From: Loxodes magnus
Lineage: Eukaryota; Ciliophora; Karyorelictea; Loxodida; Loxodidae
Assembly (NCBI GenBank): GCA_946699065.1
Contig: CAMPDV010000442.1
Coordinates: forward strand, 62,001 to 126,000
Reading direction: 5' to 3'
DNA: 64,000 bases
In this document: piece after piece, positions 11,940 to 24,949 of the stretch
Layout of the letters: the number at the start of each line of letters is the position of its first letter
Position numbering within the stretch: position 1 is the first letter of the stretch
Translations under genes and position numbers: made by a program
Notes under the pieces: generated by a model
Told to the model about the DNA's origin: nothing
Databases searched by the model: none
Seen by the model: the letters and a program-made list of their open reading frames with translations, nothing else

Positions 11940-13840
11940 AACTACATTTTATTTAAAAATGCTTTCTATAGTAAATAATTACTTTACTAAATGCTCTTTT
12001 GTTGGACTTTTTCAACTTTAAATTCAAAGCATTTTGCTATAAACAATGTTTTTTATTCTTTAGCTTGTTTTACTGTAATAAAGTAATAGTTTCTTACAAA
12101 TGTTCTACTTATTGAATATTTCAGTTTTAATCAAAATATAAATAAGTTATTATAGAACTTACAAGCTATTACTGATATAATTTTGCTAGTTATTTGTATA
12201 AAGTTTAAAAATATAATTGATTATTCTTAAACCAGCTAAAGTTATTTTTTTTAGATAAGTGATTTATAGTTTTTTTAGGACAATGTACTAAAGAAGGAGT
12301 ATTAGCACTCTAAAAATAATCGAAAAAACATAGAAACTAAAAATTAAAAAAGTTTGATTTGCTTTGATCAAGTTTGAGTTTATAAATCGAAAAACTGAAA
12401 TTAAAAAATAATGCTAAAAAGGAAGTTTCATATTAGTATGAAATACTATATTTACTATTTAACTGATAAGTAAACTATGGCTATTTCTAAAAGCAATAAC
12501 ATAATTTGAGTATAAATTAAAACTTTAAATCTTAAAAAGAAAAAAGGAAGAGTTTTCAATCAATAATTTTAGAAGAAAAAAGCATATAAATTTATTTTTA
12601 GTTTCTGATATGAATAGTAATAATCTAAGGGTAATTAAAAATATCAATGCTTAATTATAGGTAATATATCTGCATCATTGGGGCATTAATGGTAAAAAAT
12701 AAGCAAGGTCTTGTTTACCGATTAGAAGTGTAAGAGGTATAAAATTTGGTTTAAATTAAACCTAAGATTAAAAACTAGTTGTTCAATTACTTAGAATGTT
12801 GAATTACAGGTCATTAATCCTTTATTTTAATTATGGCTCAGTTCGATTTTCCACTTGGGAACAATAACAATTTTTTTAACCAAGTACTTAAAGGTATAAT
12901 GGTCATATGTATAAAGAATGGTCAACGATTAATAAAGAAAATTTAGATTTTTGCTTTAGTATAATATCTTCACAAAAATAAAGAATAATAGAAATTAGGT
13001 AAACAGCATAATTTATAAGCATATAGTAATTTTATTTTACTATTTTAAGTATAAAACTTATTTAAATCATGGATGTAGGACAAAAGATATAAATATCAAA
13101 TAGCCTTCTAGTTAGAATAACATATTAATCCCTCTCGTAATTAATATTTATTAAGTATATTAAAATACATAAATTTATCACTATTTTAGAGTAATTTACT
13201 AAAATTACTCTATAAGTGACATACAAGTAAAATTATAAATATCCATTAGACTTTAAGAATCAAAATAAAGTATAGCATTAATTTAGATTTCTAAACTATT
13301 TATTAATATCTAATTAAGAACAGATTTTAATAGTCTCGATTAGATTTAAAACTAGTTAAAAGGGTTAAAAACTTTTGTTCTATATCTTATTTAAAATAAT
13401 GATGAATAGTGAATTCTATAATTTAAAGCTATTCTTAGCTAAATTTTATTTTTCTAGTTTGATGATTATATTATTTAAAGTTGCTATATCTGTAAATTTT
13501 ATAACTATGACTTAATTTTATTAAATCTAGATTTGCAAGATTTTTATCTTTGATTAAATTTCCTTATTCAAAGATTGATATTTGCTTTGATAATTAATTA
13601 AATAAGCTCTATAGTTACTAACTACTTCTATTCTAAATTAAGAATATATAAGGATTTCTATTTCCTTTAAGCAATTTACTTTTATTCAATTCTAATTAGC
13701 TAGTTAATATAATCCTTAGTTTATTATAAGAATTTAGATTTTAAGTTATATTTAGCAAAAATAACTTTCCAGCTTTTAATTTCAAAGAGTCAAATTTTAA
13801 AGTTGCATTGTCTTTTTAAATGCAAGATAAGGAGAGGGAT
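11940..13840. other. unassigned, partly open plus-strand frame
   Basis: No recognisable motif. The plus strand from about 12600 to 13130 is open with a single TGA (read Trp) and has a fairly balanced residue composition (for example MAQFDFPLGNNNNFF near 12835). It lies upstream of the LINE at 13.85 kb and could be its 5' part or an unrelated decayed gene. Confidence 0.3.
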
Positions 13841-13849
13841 ATGAAACTT

Positions 13850-16430
13850 CAAAATCAATCGATTTGGATAATATATCTGGTATAACTAGGTTTAAACACC
13901 TCAGTTTTGACTGAGAGATTCTGATATCTTTAATTACTATCATAATTTTGTATCGTTAGAAGTTTTGAAAATGAGGATAATAAAATAGTTTTAAGGCTGC
14001 TAAATAGATAAAAATGGATTATTAGAAGTTCTAGTTTGAAAGGAAGAGCTAACTAGAAAGTTATTAAACTAGCATTAGAAAAAAATAGAAAGTTTAATAG
14101 ATTTAAGCATAATTTTTGAAAATATAAGGTAGTAAGCCAAAGAAGATAGAGAAGTAATGAACTAGTCATCTTCTAAAATGCTTTAATATGAAAGAATATT
14201 CCTAAGCCAGAGAAAAGAAACAATATGCATATGGATTCTGAAAGTTTTTCTTAATTTGTAAATAATTGAGAAGGCAATGTTTTTAATAAACATACTAGCA
14301 ATGATGAAGAGTTGAAGAACTATAATTTAAGGATCGATAGTATTTTTTACAAATTTTGATTCTGTAAAAAAAGATAAAGAACCTTATCAGTAAGAATTTA
14401 GTTTAATAAACTTACAATAAGTTAAATAAACCATCAAGAGTGCATGATATCAGAACTGAGCTTATCAAATATGTTAGTAATGAATTTTAAGTAGTACTTT
14501 AGGGATTTATGAGAAATATGCTAGGAAAACATACAATTCAAAACTAATTCAAACAAGTTAGAATCCTTTTAATTTATAAAAAGTATCAAAGAGTAATTGA
14601 AAGAACTGGAGAACTATCGCGCTTATAAATATTATCCTCAAAATATATGATAAAATAATCCTTAAAGAATTTATGAATCATTTATGGGCGTAAAATTATA
14701 CACCCTTCATAATAAGGATTTTTAAAGAAGAGATAAACAATATATCAAGTACAGAAGATGAGGAAGAGAAAAATATCTTTTGTTACTCTTATAGACGCAG
14801 AAAAGACGATCGACACTATTAGCAGGGATTTAATATTTGGACATTTACATAAACTTAAGATCCCGCTTGCTCTAATAAATTGTATCGAATCTTTTTATTC
14901 AAATCTAAACGTTAGATTTCTTTTAGTCGATACATTATCGAGAAATTTGAATTATATATAAAAGAGTATTTTGCAAGGAAGTTCGCATGGTCCAGTTCTT
15001 GCCTTATTTTCTATGACATTGTAATCAAATATTTGGAAACTTATTAAAAACAACTTTGTTTAAAAACTTGCTGACATTTGCTTTTTCCCAAAGTTTGGGA
15101 ATATGGCTAATTATTACTGTCTAATGAAGATAATATTTTTTTAGACCACATATGAAGTATTTAGTTTAGTTAAATTAGAAAATACTGAAAAAATGTAAAT
15201 ATATTTGATTTAGAAAACAGAGCTAGAAGCATTAAAATTTAGAGTTCAATAAAAAATTTAAATTATTAACAAATTTAAATATCAAAAAAGTTACTGTCTA
15301 GGATATAAAAATTAATGAAAATGAAAACTATAAAGCTAATTGCTAAGAAGTTTCTATGAAGTATTAAAAATGTATGAGTGGATCTATCTAAAAATTATCT
15401 TAATATCAAATTATTTTTCCTTAGAACTTTAAATAGATTTTTCGAATAGGTTTACTACCAAAGGCAAAGTAAGGATTAGAAGTAATTCCTTGGGAATTCT
15501 TTGGAGTATAAAAAGATAAAGCATGATATAATCTCTAGCTAAAGAAAAATCGCAAGATGTGCTTTATAAAGTCCTCGTTCTATTTTTAATGAATCTTGCT
15601 TTATTGACTAGAATTGGTCACTTTTTGAAAATTATATTACAATAAGGTATTTCAAATTCTATATAAAGCTTTGAACTGAATCTTAAACGGATTCAAACTA
15701 TGATGTAGCATTTCTTTTAATAAAGCAGAGAATGATAATCTTAAATATTTCAAGAATTTAAAAGCAATAAATTAACACTTTCAAACAAATCATTAAAATG
15801 CTAGTAGTAACAAATAATATATAAGAGCAATATTTAGAATTAAATAGAATAAAAGTTTTATTAAGATAAAATAGCAAGCATGAGGGAGATTCCTACTGCC
15901 TGCATTTTTTAAGATTAAATAAATAACATTTATTTTTAGAAATTTCTAATGTATACTCACACTATATTAAACAAGACAATGATTCGAGAAATAGTATCAA
16001 TTTACAAATTAAGGATGTTTAGTTACAACTTTTAGTATGATTTAGACATTATTAAATAAAATTCTCTGAAATTTGCACTTACGGAGAATAAGACGCTATT
16101 AGCATATTCTTAGTGTGAAATTCTGCAAGATTTAGTGGAAGGGTTTAAAGATTTCAGGAATTATGAATTAGTTAACTTATAACTTACAACCCTAAATTAT
16201 ATTAATATTTACTTCCCTACTCGAAGATAACTTTAATAAACTAATTTGAGAACTGAATCCTTTTATTCAAAGTTTCTTCGTAGAAGAATTTAAATTTAAA
16301 TCAAAATGACGAAGAATGAAAGAGTTGTCGGAGTAATTTGGTTAGTGAGCAGCAAAGAAGAAATGATTGAAGGAAATTGAATAAAGATTATTGAGAAGGA
16401 AATTTCAGAACATTTTTTGTTACCTATATG
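13850..16430 (+). mobile_element. LINE (non-LTR retrotransposon), decayed copy
   Basis: This encodes a LINE reverse transcriptase. In order: ENYR then ALINIILKIYDKIIL (14600-14665), equivalent to the NYRPISLLN block and split by a frameshift. Next is TLIDAEKTIDTI (14785-14820), the first catalytic Asp block. ILQGSSHGPVLALF (14965-15006) is the QG-SP-L block. Then comes a damaged LAD-ICFF where (L/Y)ADD is expected, so the second catalytic Asp is lost. The C-terminal Cys module KFSEICTYGEQD is at 16059-16095 and matches KFSEICICGELD at 22.16 kb. Several frameshifts and the missing Asp mean the copy is dead. Gln is TAA/TAG in conserved positions, including the QG motif region. The 5' boundary is a guess; no endonuclease was seen. 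Confidence 0.72.
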
Positions 16431-19400
16431 AAAAAGGTAAACACATATTAATATATTAATTAATCAGTTGATTTTTCAATATACTTTTCCTAAAAAACAC
16501 ACTTAAATAAATCTTCTACTCTTCAATTTATTTTTCCATTTTTATCCTTTATTAGCTATTGGAAATTTCATTGAATTGTTGATTTATAGTTCATTATTCG
16601 TTCTTAGCCACTATGATGTAATAAATCAGTTTTCCTATCTTATTTTATTTACTGGTTTATTGACTAGTGTAATTATATGATAGTAATCTTCATCATTTGA
16701 AGAAGAAAGGATTAGAAAGCATAAAATAAATTAAAATAGATAAAGATAAGGAAAAATGCTTCTTCTAGCTTATGACACTTATATTGGAATTGCTTTAAAT
16801 TGTAGAAAAAAACGGAACATTTGTAATCAAGAAAAATATGAAGAAACAAGAAAAAGCTGGAAAAAAACGAAAGTATTGAGAGGAAGTAAACCTACAAAAC
16901 CCCGAATTCCCAATCTCTCCAAAAATTGGACATTCTAAATTTTTTTAATTTAACAACAGCGAGTATGAACTGCTATTTTTCTGACAAGGTTGAAATTTCT
17001 CAAAACGAAAAACTTAAATTTAATTATAAATTATAAATCTAGTAATCATCATCATTAAATCTTATTGATAATTAAGATAAATTATTTAAATTTAATTGAA
17101 CAAATACTTTAGTAACTTAAGTTTGATTAAAACGAACATCAAATATAATCATAAATCCTTATTTTGTTGCTCAGTCGTTACTATTATATTAGCTCAATAA
17201 AACGTTAATAAAATTTATAAAAGTAAATCGAAAAAATTTCCGTGAAGCTAAAATAGAAAATAAAGTATTGAAAGAAGAGAAATAGTAAAACTCCATAAGT
17301 TTTTATCAAATAAGTTGATAAAAACTAAAGAATATCTAGAAAAAAAGAATTAAACTAAGTAAACAAAATTATGGAAAAAAGCAAAAAAGAAAATCTTCAG
17401 ACTAATATTCGAATCGAAAAAAAAAGTATCTTCATCATTTATAGCTTGCTTCCTTTGTACTTTTTATATACTTTCTATTTAATTCTTGTTTTTCGAATTC
17501 CCAATAATAAATCTACTTGTTGTATACGGATTTTTTATTTAATTATCTATCACATTTCCTGCTAAAAATAAAGGTAGGAATATGAGAAATTTCCAAAATT
17601 GCATCTTTTTACTATTTATCTTATAGCAAGCAACTTTCCTTATTCTAGTAAATACTCGACTATCATAAATTTTACTATAGTCAGCATACTAAAAATTGAA
17701 ACTTACTCTACCTTGTCGTTACTTCCATTATCTAAAATCCTGCAAAGAAAATACCAGCATGGACAGAATAAATGTTAACCTTCATTTCTTAATAGTCATA
17801 GTTAAAAAGCTTAATACTGGCTCTTTCATGCCATTACTTTTAGTATTTAAATCCTTTTAACTAAGCTATGTTCATGAGCAGGAAGGAGGTATTATCTTGA
17901 TAATAAGGACATTAGTTAATAGCTTTTTAAATAAATAAAAGATATTTAAGATGCATCTAATAAACGCTTCCTTAAAGCTTTCTAATTTAGTATAAACTTA
18001 CTTAAACTATTTCTTTACAATAAGACCAAGAAAATTAACTCAAATTCAATCATAATATTTGGAAGTTTCAGTTAGCACAAATAAAATTTAGTTAATTAAG
18101 CATTCTAGTTAAGCAAAATTAGCTGATTAAAGTTAATAGCATTTGAATAATAAAGCAGATAAGTTAGGATTATATTAAAATAATATAAAATTAAAAGGAA
18201 AATTTAAGGAAGTCTAATAAATCAATCAAAAGATAAATCAATTATCATTGAAACAAGAGCAAAATCTTTACTTATTAATAAGCAAAGTTAGATCATTTTA
18301 GTTTAGTTCAAAAATCATCTGGGGTATTTTCTGAGAATTCAATCTCTCTCAAAGGAGATATGAGGAAGAATCTAATAGCTTATCTCCAGTTAAATGTCCA
18401 ACAGTTAAATATAAAATTATATAAGAATGTATTTAGATGCTCCTTAAGTTTAATGTATTATTAGGTTAAATTTCTAAAGGAGAAGTTAATATGAAATGAA
18501 TAATTTTAAAGGAAGTTATGAAGCAATTAGAAAGGAGCTAAATAGATAATACTTAAAATAAATAAAGCATAAAGTAAAGCATAAATAAAGATCGAAATTC
18601 AATAAATAGTATAATAACGAATGAAAATTATAAAATCCTATCAATAAAAGCTTTTTACTAAATATAGAAATATATCGTATCTCTATTAAAGCAAAAAGTT
18701 AATTTAATGAATAATCAACTTAAAAAACAGAAATATCTGAAGAAAAAACTTAAACATTCAATTAGTTTCTTTTAGTATTACACTACCAGAAGTTATAAAT
18801 ATAAATCATTTGCACGCAAAAAGACTTTTTAGTTTAGTCCTTAAAAATATATAAAACTGAAGATTATTAGAATAAAGTATTATACAATTTAGAGATATGC
18901 ATTTTTAAAGGTATTTATTATATTAACGGAATAATTTAGAAAGGAGTGTCTTCTAAAATAAAATTTGCAATAGTTCTAACTAAGAAATCGTTTAAATATT
19001 AATTTAAAATATAGCATGATAATAATAAATTAAGTAAGGATATTAGTTGTGTGCTTAAAATAAATCTGCACTAAATAGTTTAATAGCTATAATTTTTAAA
19101 AGCCATTTTTTCTATTTATGCTTCAGAAAATTGTCAATTTTTACTTTGATAAAGAAACAATTAAAAAAGATTTAACTGAGAAAAAAGTGAAATAAAAAAA
19201 GAGTTACAGCTTCTAAGGAAAAATGCCAAGGAAAATATAATAATTAAACGTTTAAGTTAGTTATTAATATATTCACTAATAAAAATTAAATTATCATTAT
19301 ATGCTAAATAATAGAGTCAATCATTAAATTCCTTTCAACTAATTACTAGGGATCATAATATCCTTCTATATTTATATCATAAATCTCAGTAAAATTTCAG

Positions 19401-19690
19401 CTTAAAGTAAATAAACTTAATCAATAATGTGCAAGTACTGAGTGTAAGATGACATCTTTTGTATTGTTTTAGAACAAGACATTTTTAACTTGAAGATGGC
19501 TTTTGAGAAAAGCATCTTTAACTAAACTAAGTTTAAATTTAATTTCATCAATGTACTATTAAATTTAAACTCCATAATATGCATTTAAATTAATATCCAA
19601 GGAGAACATTTAATTTAGATTGAATCGAATCTTCTTGAAAAAGTCTCGAAATAAATTTTAATACCTGATGATTAATAAAAATGTGCAAAA
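16430..19690 (+). other. unassigned open frames with possible membrane segment
   Basis: No known family recognised. From an ATG at 17371 the plus strand reads MEKSKKENLQ followed by a hydrophobic stretch (residues ~19-40) and then stays open for several hundred codons, using TGA twice or more as Trp. A second frame is equally open from about 18000 to 19020. Because sense reassignment keeps frames open by chance, I cannot tell which is real, or whether this is one decayed large gene. The 16756-16938 stretch is a short basic ORF of no known type. Confidence 0.28.
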
Positions 19691-19714
19691 AACTGAAAAT
19701 AAATAGGTAGTGAA

Positions 19715-20225
19715 TGTCAGAATTGACCAATTAGAAAAAGATATAACCGATTTTCAGAGCGGGATGAAAACGTATTCCTCTAAAAGATATCGATGAATGA
19801 TCCGAAGTATGCATGATAAATTAAATTTCCTATCGGAAAATAATGAGATGCTGATATTACAAGAGACTAGGCATAAAGTGAGAAATTGTTTCCGATTTAG
19901 ACTAAGAAGAAAAGAGAATCATGGAAAATTAATGGAAAATATATTCAAATTTTATTGCAATTAAGAAGGCAAACTTTACAGGAAAAAAATTACTTCAACT
20001 AAATAAAAAAGCTCCATTTATCTAATATCCAGTTAAGGAATTCAATAAGAAACGAATGTAACTCAACCAATCGAAAATTATTAGAAAGAACAAAATAAAA
20101 ATAATTAAGATTTATGATAGACATGATCCAAGCAAATTTGAAGTTAAAGCTTTTATTTAACAATAAACTTTTAATTCATGATGAACCAAATATAGGTGAA
20201 ATCACGTTAATTTATTATTATTATT
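19715..20225 (+). pseudogene. Gag-like ORF copy, C-terminal part
   Basis: Reads RIDQLEKDITDF at the start, a coiled-coil-like segment, then FYCNQEGKLYRKK, the same block as LYCSPEGRLYKKK at 54.1 kb. A later part, KFEV..IQQQTFNSW..TKYRW.HVN, aligns with KFEV..TQQQTINSG..TKQRW.HVN in the minus-strand copy at 28.4 kb. The zinc-knuckle cysteines are not conserved here. In both copies the RW position is AGG TGA, a conserved TGA. At least one frameshift separates the blocks. Confidence 0.6.
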
Positions 20226-20239
20226 GAACGAAATAAAAA

Positions 20240-22250
20240 AATGGAGGAAGAAATAAAATCGCAAGAATTTATTCTTAGCGGTTCTTCTTTATTTAAAAAT
20301 AAAGAAGCTGCTATCTAAAAGGATTTGCATAGACAGGTGCAAGATAACGTTAAAGGAATAGGTTTAGACTAATTTATCTTCAGAGAGTTAAAGGAATTAT
20401 AAGCTTATTAAGAAACTCTAACTAGTAACCTATAAGCAAATAGCTTCGAGTTCTTTTAAATATCTAAATACAGCTCTAAAACATGAATATTCGTTGTAGA
20501 ATATTTGAAGGGAATAGAAATAATCCTATAGACAAATTAGTTTACCTTAGTAGCATCTTAGATTTAAAAAACATGTTTAAAAGATTTGTATAATTAAGAT
20601 ATAGAATCCTCTAAAGAGCTAGATATATTATATAATTAACTATAATTAAGCTAAGAAAATTATAAGAAAAGTAAGCAAAACTAAGATTAAAGTTTATCAA
20701 ATGTAATTATAGAACAAATAATTAGCTATTTAGAGTTTGCTAGAATAGGTAATAGATTTGCTTACTGTAGTTCAACAAATATTAACAAAGTAAGAGTAAT
20801 AAGTCTAGATAATCTAATTTAAACTTACCTATCTTAGTTTAAGATAATACAACTAGCACTGTAAGCAAATAATCATTTTGTAAGTTTTCTTAAGTTTACT
20901 TCTAAGATTTACATTTTCACAATCTAATCTAATATTATCAATAACTAAATCTTAGTTACTTTAGTGGCTGCTAAAAATAAGAGGAAAAAGAAAAATAATT
21001 ATTGAGAACTAATTAAGAACTAAAGGGGTCCGAATAAAAACTAAAGCTTGGTACAAAGATTAGTAGAATCAAACTAATATGACTCAAATTTTAAGATATA
21101 TTAGAATGAATTTGCCTATTAGACAAATAATTTAACTATATAAAAAGAAAATACCAATTAAATTAGAATACATTTCCATTAAAAAAAGATTAAAAAGAGA
21201 GTGAAATTTCAATAGATTGTAATAAGTGCTAGCAATTTTAATAGGATATCTAAATAATCTTGAAAAGAATTAGATTAATTTTGGGATTATGAAATTAAAG
21301 AAAAATGTATTAACAAAATTAAAATAAATCAAAAGTAGAATGATTAAACTCAGTATCTGGTCTGCTATTAAAGAAACTTTTAACTAGTTAGCTTAAGCTG
21401 AAATATGCTGCTATATGAATGATTGTGGAACTATAACTGAAACTACTAAGTAATAACTTGAACTTTCCTTTTAAGAGTAATAAAATCTAAAATGGAGTAA
21501 TTTTAAAATATTAAAAGCTTAAAATAATCTGAATATTAGATAGTCTTAATTGGCACAAGACTATGATTATGAGCATGAAATTGAACATAAACTAAATGAA
21601 AATGAAAGAGTATCTTAACTTTAAAAGGAGAAGAAATAAGATATATCTCAATAAATTTTCAAATATTAAAAATAAAATTAAGTTAGATAGACTATTTAAC
21701 TAAGTGATTTATATGATTAATTATAAAATTGCAATTAGAGCTAACATTAAGATCTAGAAACTTTAAAATAAGATCATAAAGGAAGAATATTATGATAAAT
21801 ATAACGGATGCTTAGCTGCTTTTGAAGCAATTGGGGGAGAATAACTTAGAAGATTAATAAAATTATATTCTGCAAGAGCAGACAAGTAATACATCACGTT
21901 TGGACTTTACAATCAATTATTACTTTACATAGAAGGTAGGGGAAATCAAAAAATCTATTTAAAACCACAGAAGGATGAGATCAATGTAAACTGAACATTT
22001 TTACCTTGAAGATATCGATAAAGAAGAAGATAATTCCCATTTTATGCATATACAAAACTAAATAAAGTTATTATTAGAGAAATAATTTCTATTAACAAAT
22101 TTAAAACCTTTTGCTATAATTATTCATATGATTGATAACAAAGCTATTTCAAAATTAAATTCTCTGAGATTTGTATATGTGGAGAATTAGATCGTTTCGT
22201 TCATATTTAATCATGATAATCTAGACCGTTTTACTAAAATTATTTTAAAG
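20240..22250 (+). mobile_element. LINE-like ORF ending in a Cys/His module
   Basis: A long open stretch in three successive frames (each change +1) ends at 22160-22215 with KFSEICICGELDRFVHI. This C-x-C-G-E ... H module is the usual LINE C-terminal zinc motif and is shared with the LINE ending at 16.1 kb. The upstream 1.8 kb is Gln/Asn/Lys-rich and I find no endonuclease or reverse transcriptase motif in it. The assignment therefore rests on the 3' end only. It directly follows a Gag-like copy on the same strand, so the two could be parts of one element. Confidence 0.4.
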
Positions 22251-22259
22251 GAATTTTTT

Positions 22260-23550
22260 GCGAAAATGATGCTTTTTTATTAAATTTTTCACATTTTCAA
22301 ATTTCTTCTCAACTTTTAATTTAGCATAGTTTTTTATTAGAAATTCCTAATATTTTTTTTTCTAATAAAATTTCTATTAAGAATTATTTCCATCAAAGGT
22401 AAAATGATTCTCTAATTTTCAATCAAAATGATTGATTAATAATTTTTTAGAAAATACCCTTTTTTTTGAAAAATTCATTTATTAAATCTTCGAATACTTT
22501 CAAATTTTTATTTACATTTTTCTACTTTTATAGATATTTAGAAAAATTAAATTTATTCCATCTCAAAAATTTTTGGTTTTATAAATCGCTAAGAAAAAAA
22601 TGCTTTATTTTTGAATCTTTTTTTCTTAAACAATTTTCAAAAATTTTATAAACGATCAAAACAGAAATTTTCTAACCATTTTTTTTAATTTTTATTCCTA
22701 TTTGTGATTATTTACCCCGAACTTAAAAATTTAGTCAGTCCCGATAATATCTTCTACTGTAAAACTCTGAGCAAAAGCAAATTTTTAATTTTTCACACAA
22801 AATACTCTCATAAAATTCTCTAAAAAGATTGCTTTTTTAAAAACTATTTTCAAAAGAATGACTCGTAAAATATAATATGCTTATACTTAAATTTTATTAG
22901 TTAGTTCATTTAAATTAATGAAAAAATTGAAACAACAAATCACAAAATAAATTCAATAACAACTTTTATCTCAGAAAAATTAACAAAAAGCATCAACGAT
23001 TTTTAAATTTCTAAAATAAATTATAATTCCAATCAACAAATCATTAGTACTTCTAAAAATACCTTATTATGTAAATCACTAAGCAAATAAAAGACTTAAT
23101 AATTGTTTAACACTTTATTAATATTAATTACTATGTTATCTGAATTTTAAAAAAAATTGAAAACTTTCTTTGAAGTAAAATTTATTCTATTGATGCTTTT
23201 GTTTAAAAAATAAATAAAAAATTTTAAAACATTCATCTTTATTCACTAAATACTAAAAACCAAATTAATAAAAAATCTCTATAATTTGATATAAATAAAC
23301 AAAGACATAATCTAGATAAATTAGTCTCAAAAACATAATATATTTTAACCTATAATACCAAACAATATTAAGACCTTTAAATAAACTAAGAAAAATACAA
23401 ATAAAATAAATATACTTTAATAAACAAAAAAGAAATTGGAGCTTTAGAAAAATCTTAAGTAATATAAATATATTCACTTAGATTCATTACTTTTAATGAT
23501 AAATTACTAAATCGTAAAACTTAAGCTAGTCTTAAATAAGTTCATTCTTT
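22260..23550. other. A+T-rich intergenic region
   Basis: Rich in T runs on the plus strand. Nothing recognised on either strand; short open frames at 22466 and 23477 are low-complexity Phe/Leu/Tyr/Ile strings. Confidence 0.55.
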
Positions 23551-23555
23551 AACTC

Positions 23556-24155
23556 TCAACTCGCAATCTTCCATTTTCTAGCAGTATTGTCCTACGCTCC
23601 AGATACTAATCATCTATTGTCGCTACTCAAAGCTATAAAATATATATCTAATGAATGCTCTTATAAAGTCTCGATACACTCACCCGTACTAAAGTTCCAT
23701 ATCTTGATTGTACTATCCACAGAAAATATAACACTTGAATCGGTACCTAACTGAATTCTACGTACAACACTTGTGTGACCTCGAAGAGTACGAATTAACT
23801 AACCAGTTAAGAAGTCTCATATCTTAATTGATTTGTCCTACGAATCTGATACTATATACTTGATATCTTAAGACACAATTACAAATGAAACTGAGTTTGT
23901 ATGCTCAGAAAAAATTCGATCAAGCTGATCAGTTTGGAAATCCTAGATCTTTATTGTTTCATCATCAGATGCTGATATGATTCATTTCTGTCAGGGGAGA
24001 TAACTATTGCTCTAACTGAATCAGTATGTCCTACCAAAGTTCTTAGGAAGGTGTGTGTCTGAAAATCCCAGATCTTGATGGTTTTATCATTAGATGCTGA
24101 TATGATTCATTTCTACTTAGAGGAGATAATAATATTTTTCCTGACTTAATTCACT
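23556..24155 (-). pseudogene. WD40-repeat protein, 5'-truncated
   Basis: This is the C-terminal end of a WD40 beta-propeller protein, presumably a protein-interaction scaffold. About four and a half repeats are visible, for example [38 protein letters not shown] and RWLVSGAQDNTARKWKIAS, followed by TGA (23556-23558). The canonical Trp-Asp of one repeat is TGA GAC (TGA at 23817-23819), and the K-W-I/R-W-L positions are also TGA. A one-base deletion in a GGGG run near 23990 breaks the frame relative to its own neighbouring repeat. Upstream of 24155 the sequence turns A+T-rich without further repeats. It is closely related to the gene at 44.9-46.1 kb. Confidence 0.85.
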
Positions 24156-24424
24156 ACAATTAAATAATTAAATAATTTAATTATTAAGTTTCCTTAGAAG
24201 TACTCTATTATTAATACTTTGAAATTAAACTTCTATTTCTTTATCTTTAATCTAGATTATATAAAACTGATTTTAAATAGTCCATTATACAAGCTTTTGC
24301 AATTTTACCTATTTTATGTCTTTTTATGATTAAATAAAGAGATAAATAGTTATATCCAAAGTTTTATACCTAAGAATTTACATACTTATTTAGTAGCTTT
24401 ACTATATATTTATTATAAAAACCG

Positions 24425-24905
24425 CCATAGTTGTTCGAAGGTGAACAACAAGGTCATCTTCATCAGAGGTTGGGGAAGTTAAGTACCCATAATCGGCTTT
24501 ATGTCTTCCTCTGCTTTGGTTTGGCCTCGAGACATAAGATTCTTAGACCTTCGGTATTGTCTTAGTTTAGTTTAATTCTGGAACGAAAAAGAAATAATAT
24601 TGCGAGCTTCATCAGAGGTGGAGAATTTAAGTACCCATAATTGACACATGTCGTCCTCTGCTATGGTGATGCAATGAGACACAATCCTGCCATGTCCTTG
24701 GACCTCCAACAAGTATTAAAGATTACGAGTATTCTTAAATGATATCAGTATTGAACATTTTTATCAGTACTGAATAATTATACCAGTATTGAACAAGGTC
24801 TATCAGTATCTGGTAATTTTATCAGTAACAAACATTCTTGTCAGTATGAAACATTTTTTTTAAAGAGCTGCGCACCAATGAGAGTGCTACTCGCTCTCTA
24901 ATCTT
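24425..24905 (+). mobile_element. SINE-like element, family B, with duplicated body
   Basis: Two related body modules (about 24440-24545 and 24595-24700) share CATCAGAGGT, TTAAGTACCCATAAT and GT-TCCTCTGCT. They match the body of the copies at 48.9 and 54.4 kb. They are followed by a short tandem repeat and the terminal hairpin GAGCTGCGCACC-AATGAGA-GTGCTACTCGCTC at about 24867-24898. Duplication of the body before the common 3' hairpin is not seen in the other copies. Confidence 0.75.
24720..24862 (+). repeat. short tandem repeat, TATCAGTA unit of 18-22 bp
   Basis: Six imperfect units of the form (A/T)TCAGTA(T/C)TGAACATTTT lie between the SINE body and its terminal hairpin. Unit lengths vary between about 18 and 22 bases. 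Confidence 0.75.
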
Positions 24906-24949
24906 ATTTATTTAATTCAAATAAAGCTTAAAAGAGAAATTTTTTCTGA

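Noticed and set aside
24440-24545. 5S rRNA gene suggested by GAAGTTAAG
   Set aside because: Only a short coincidental match; the rest does not fit 5S, and the module recurs as a SINE body.
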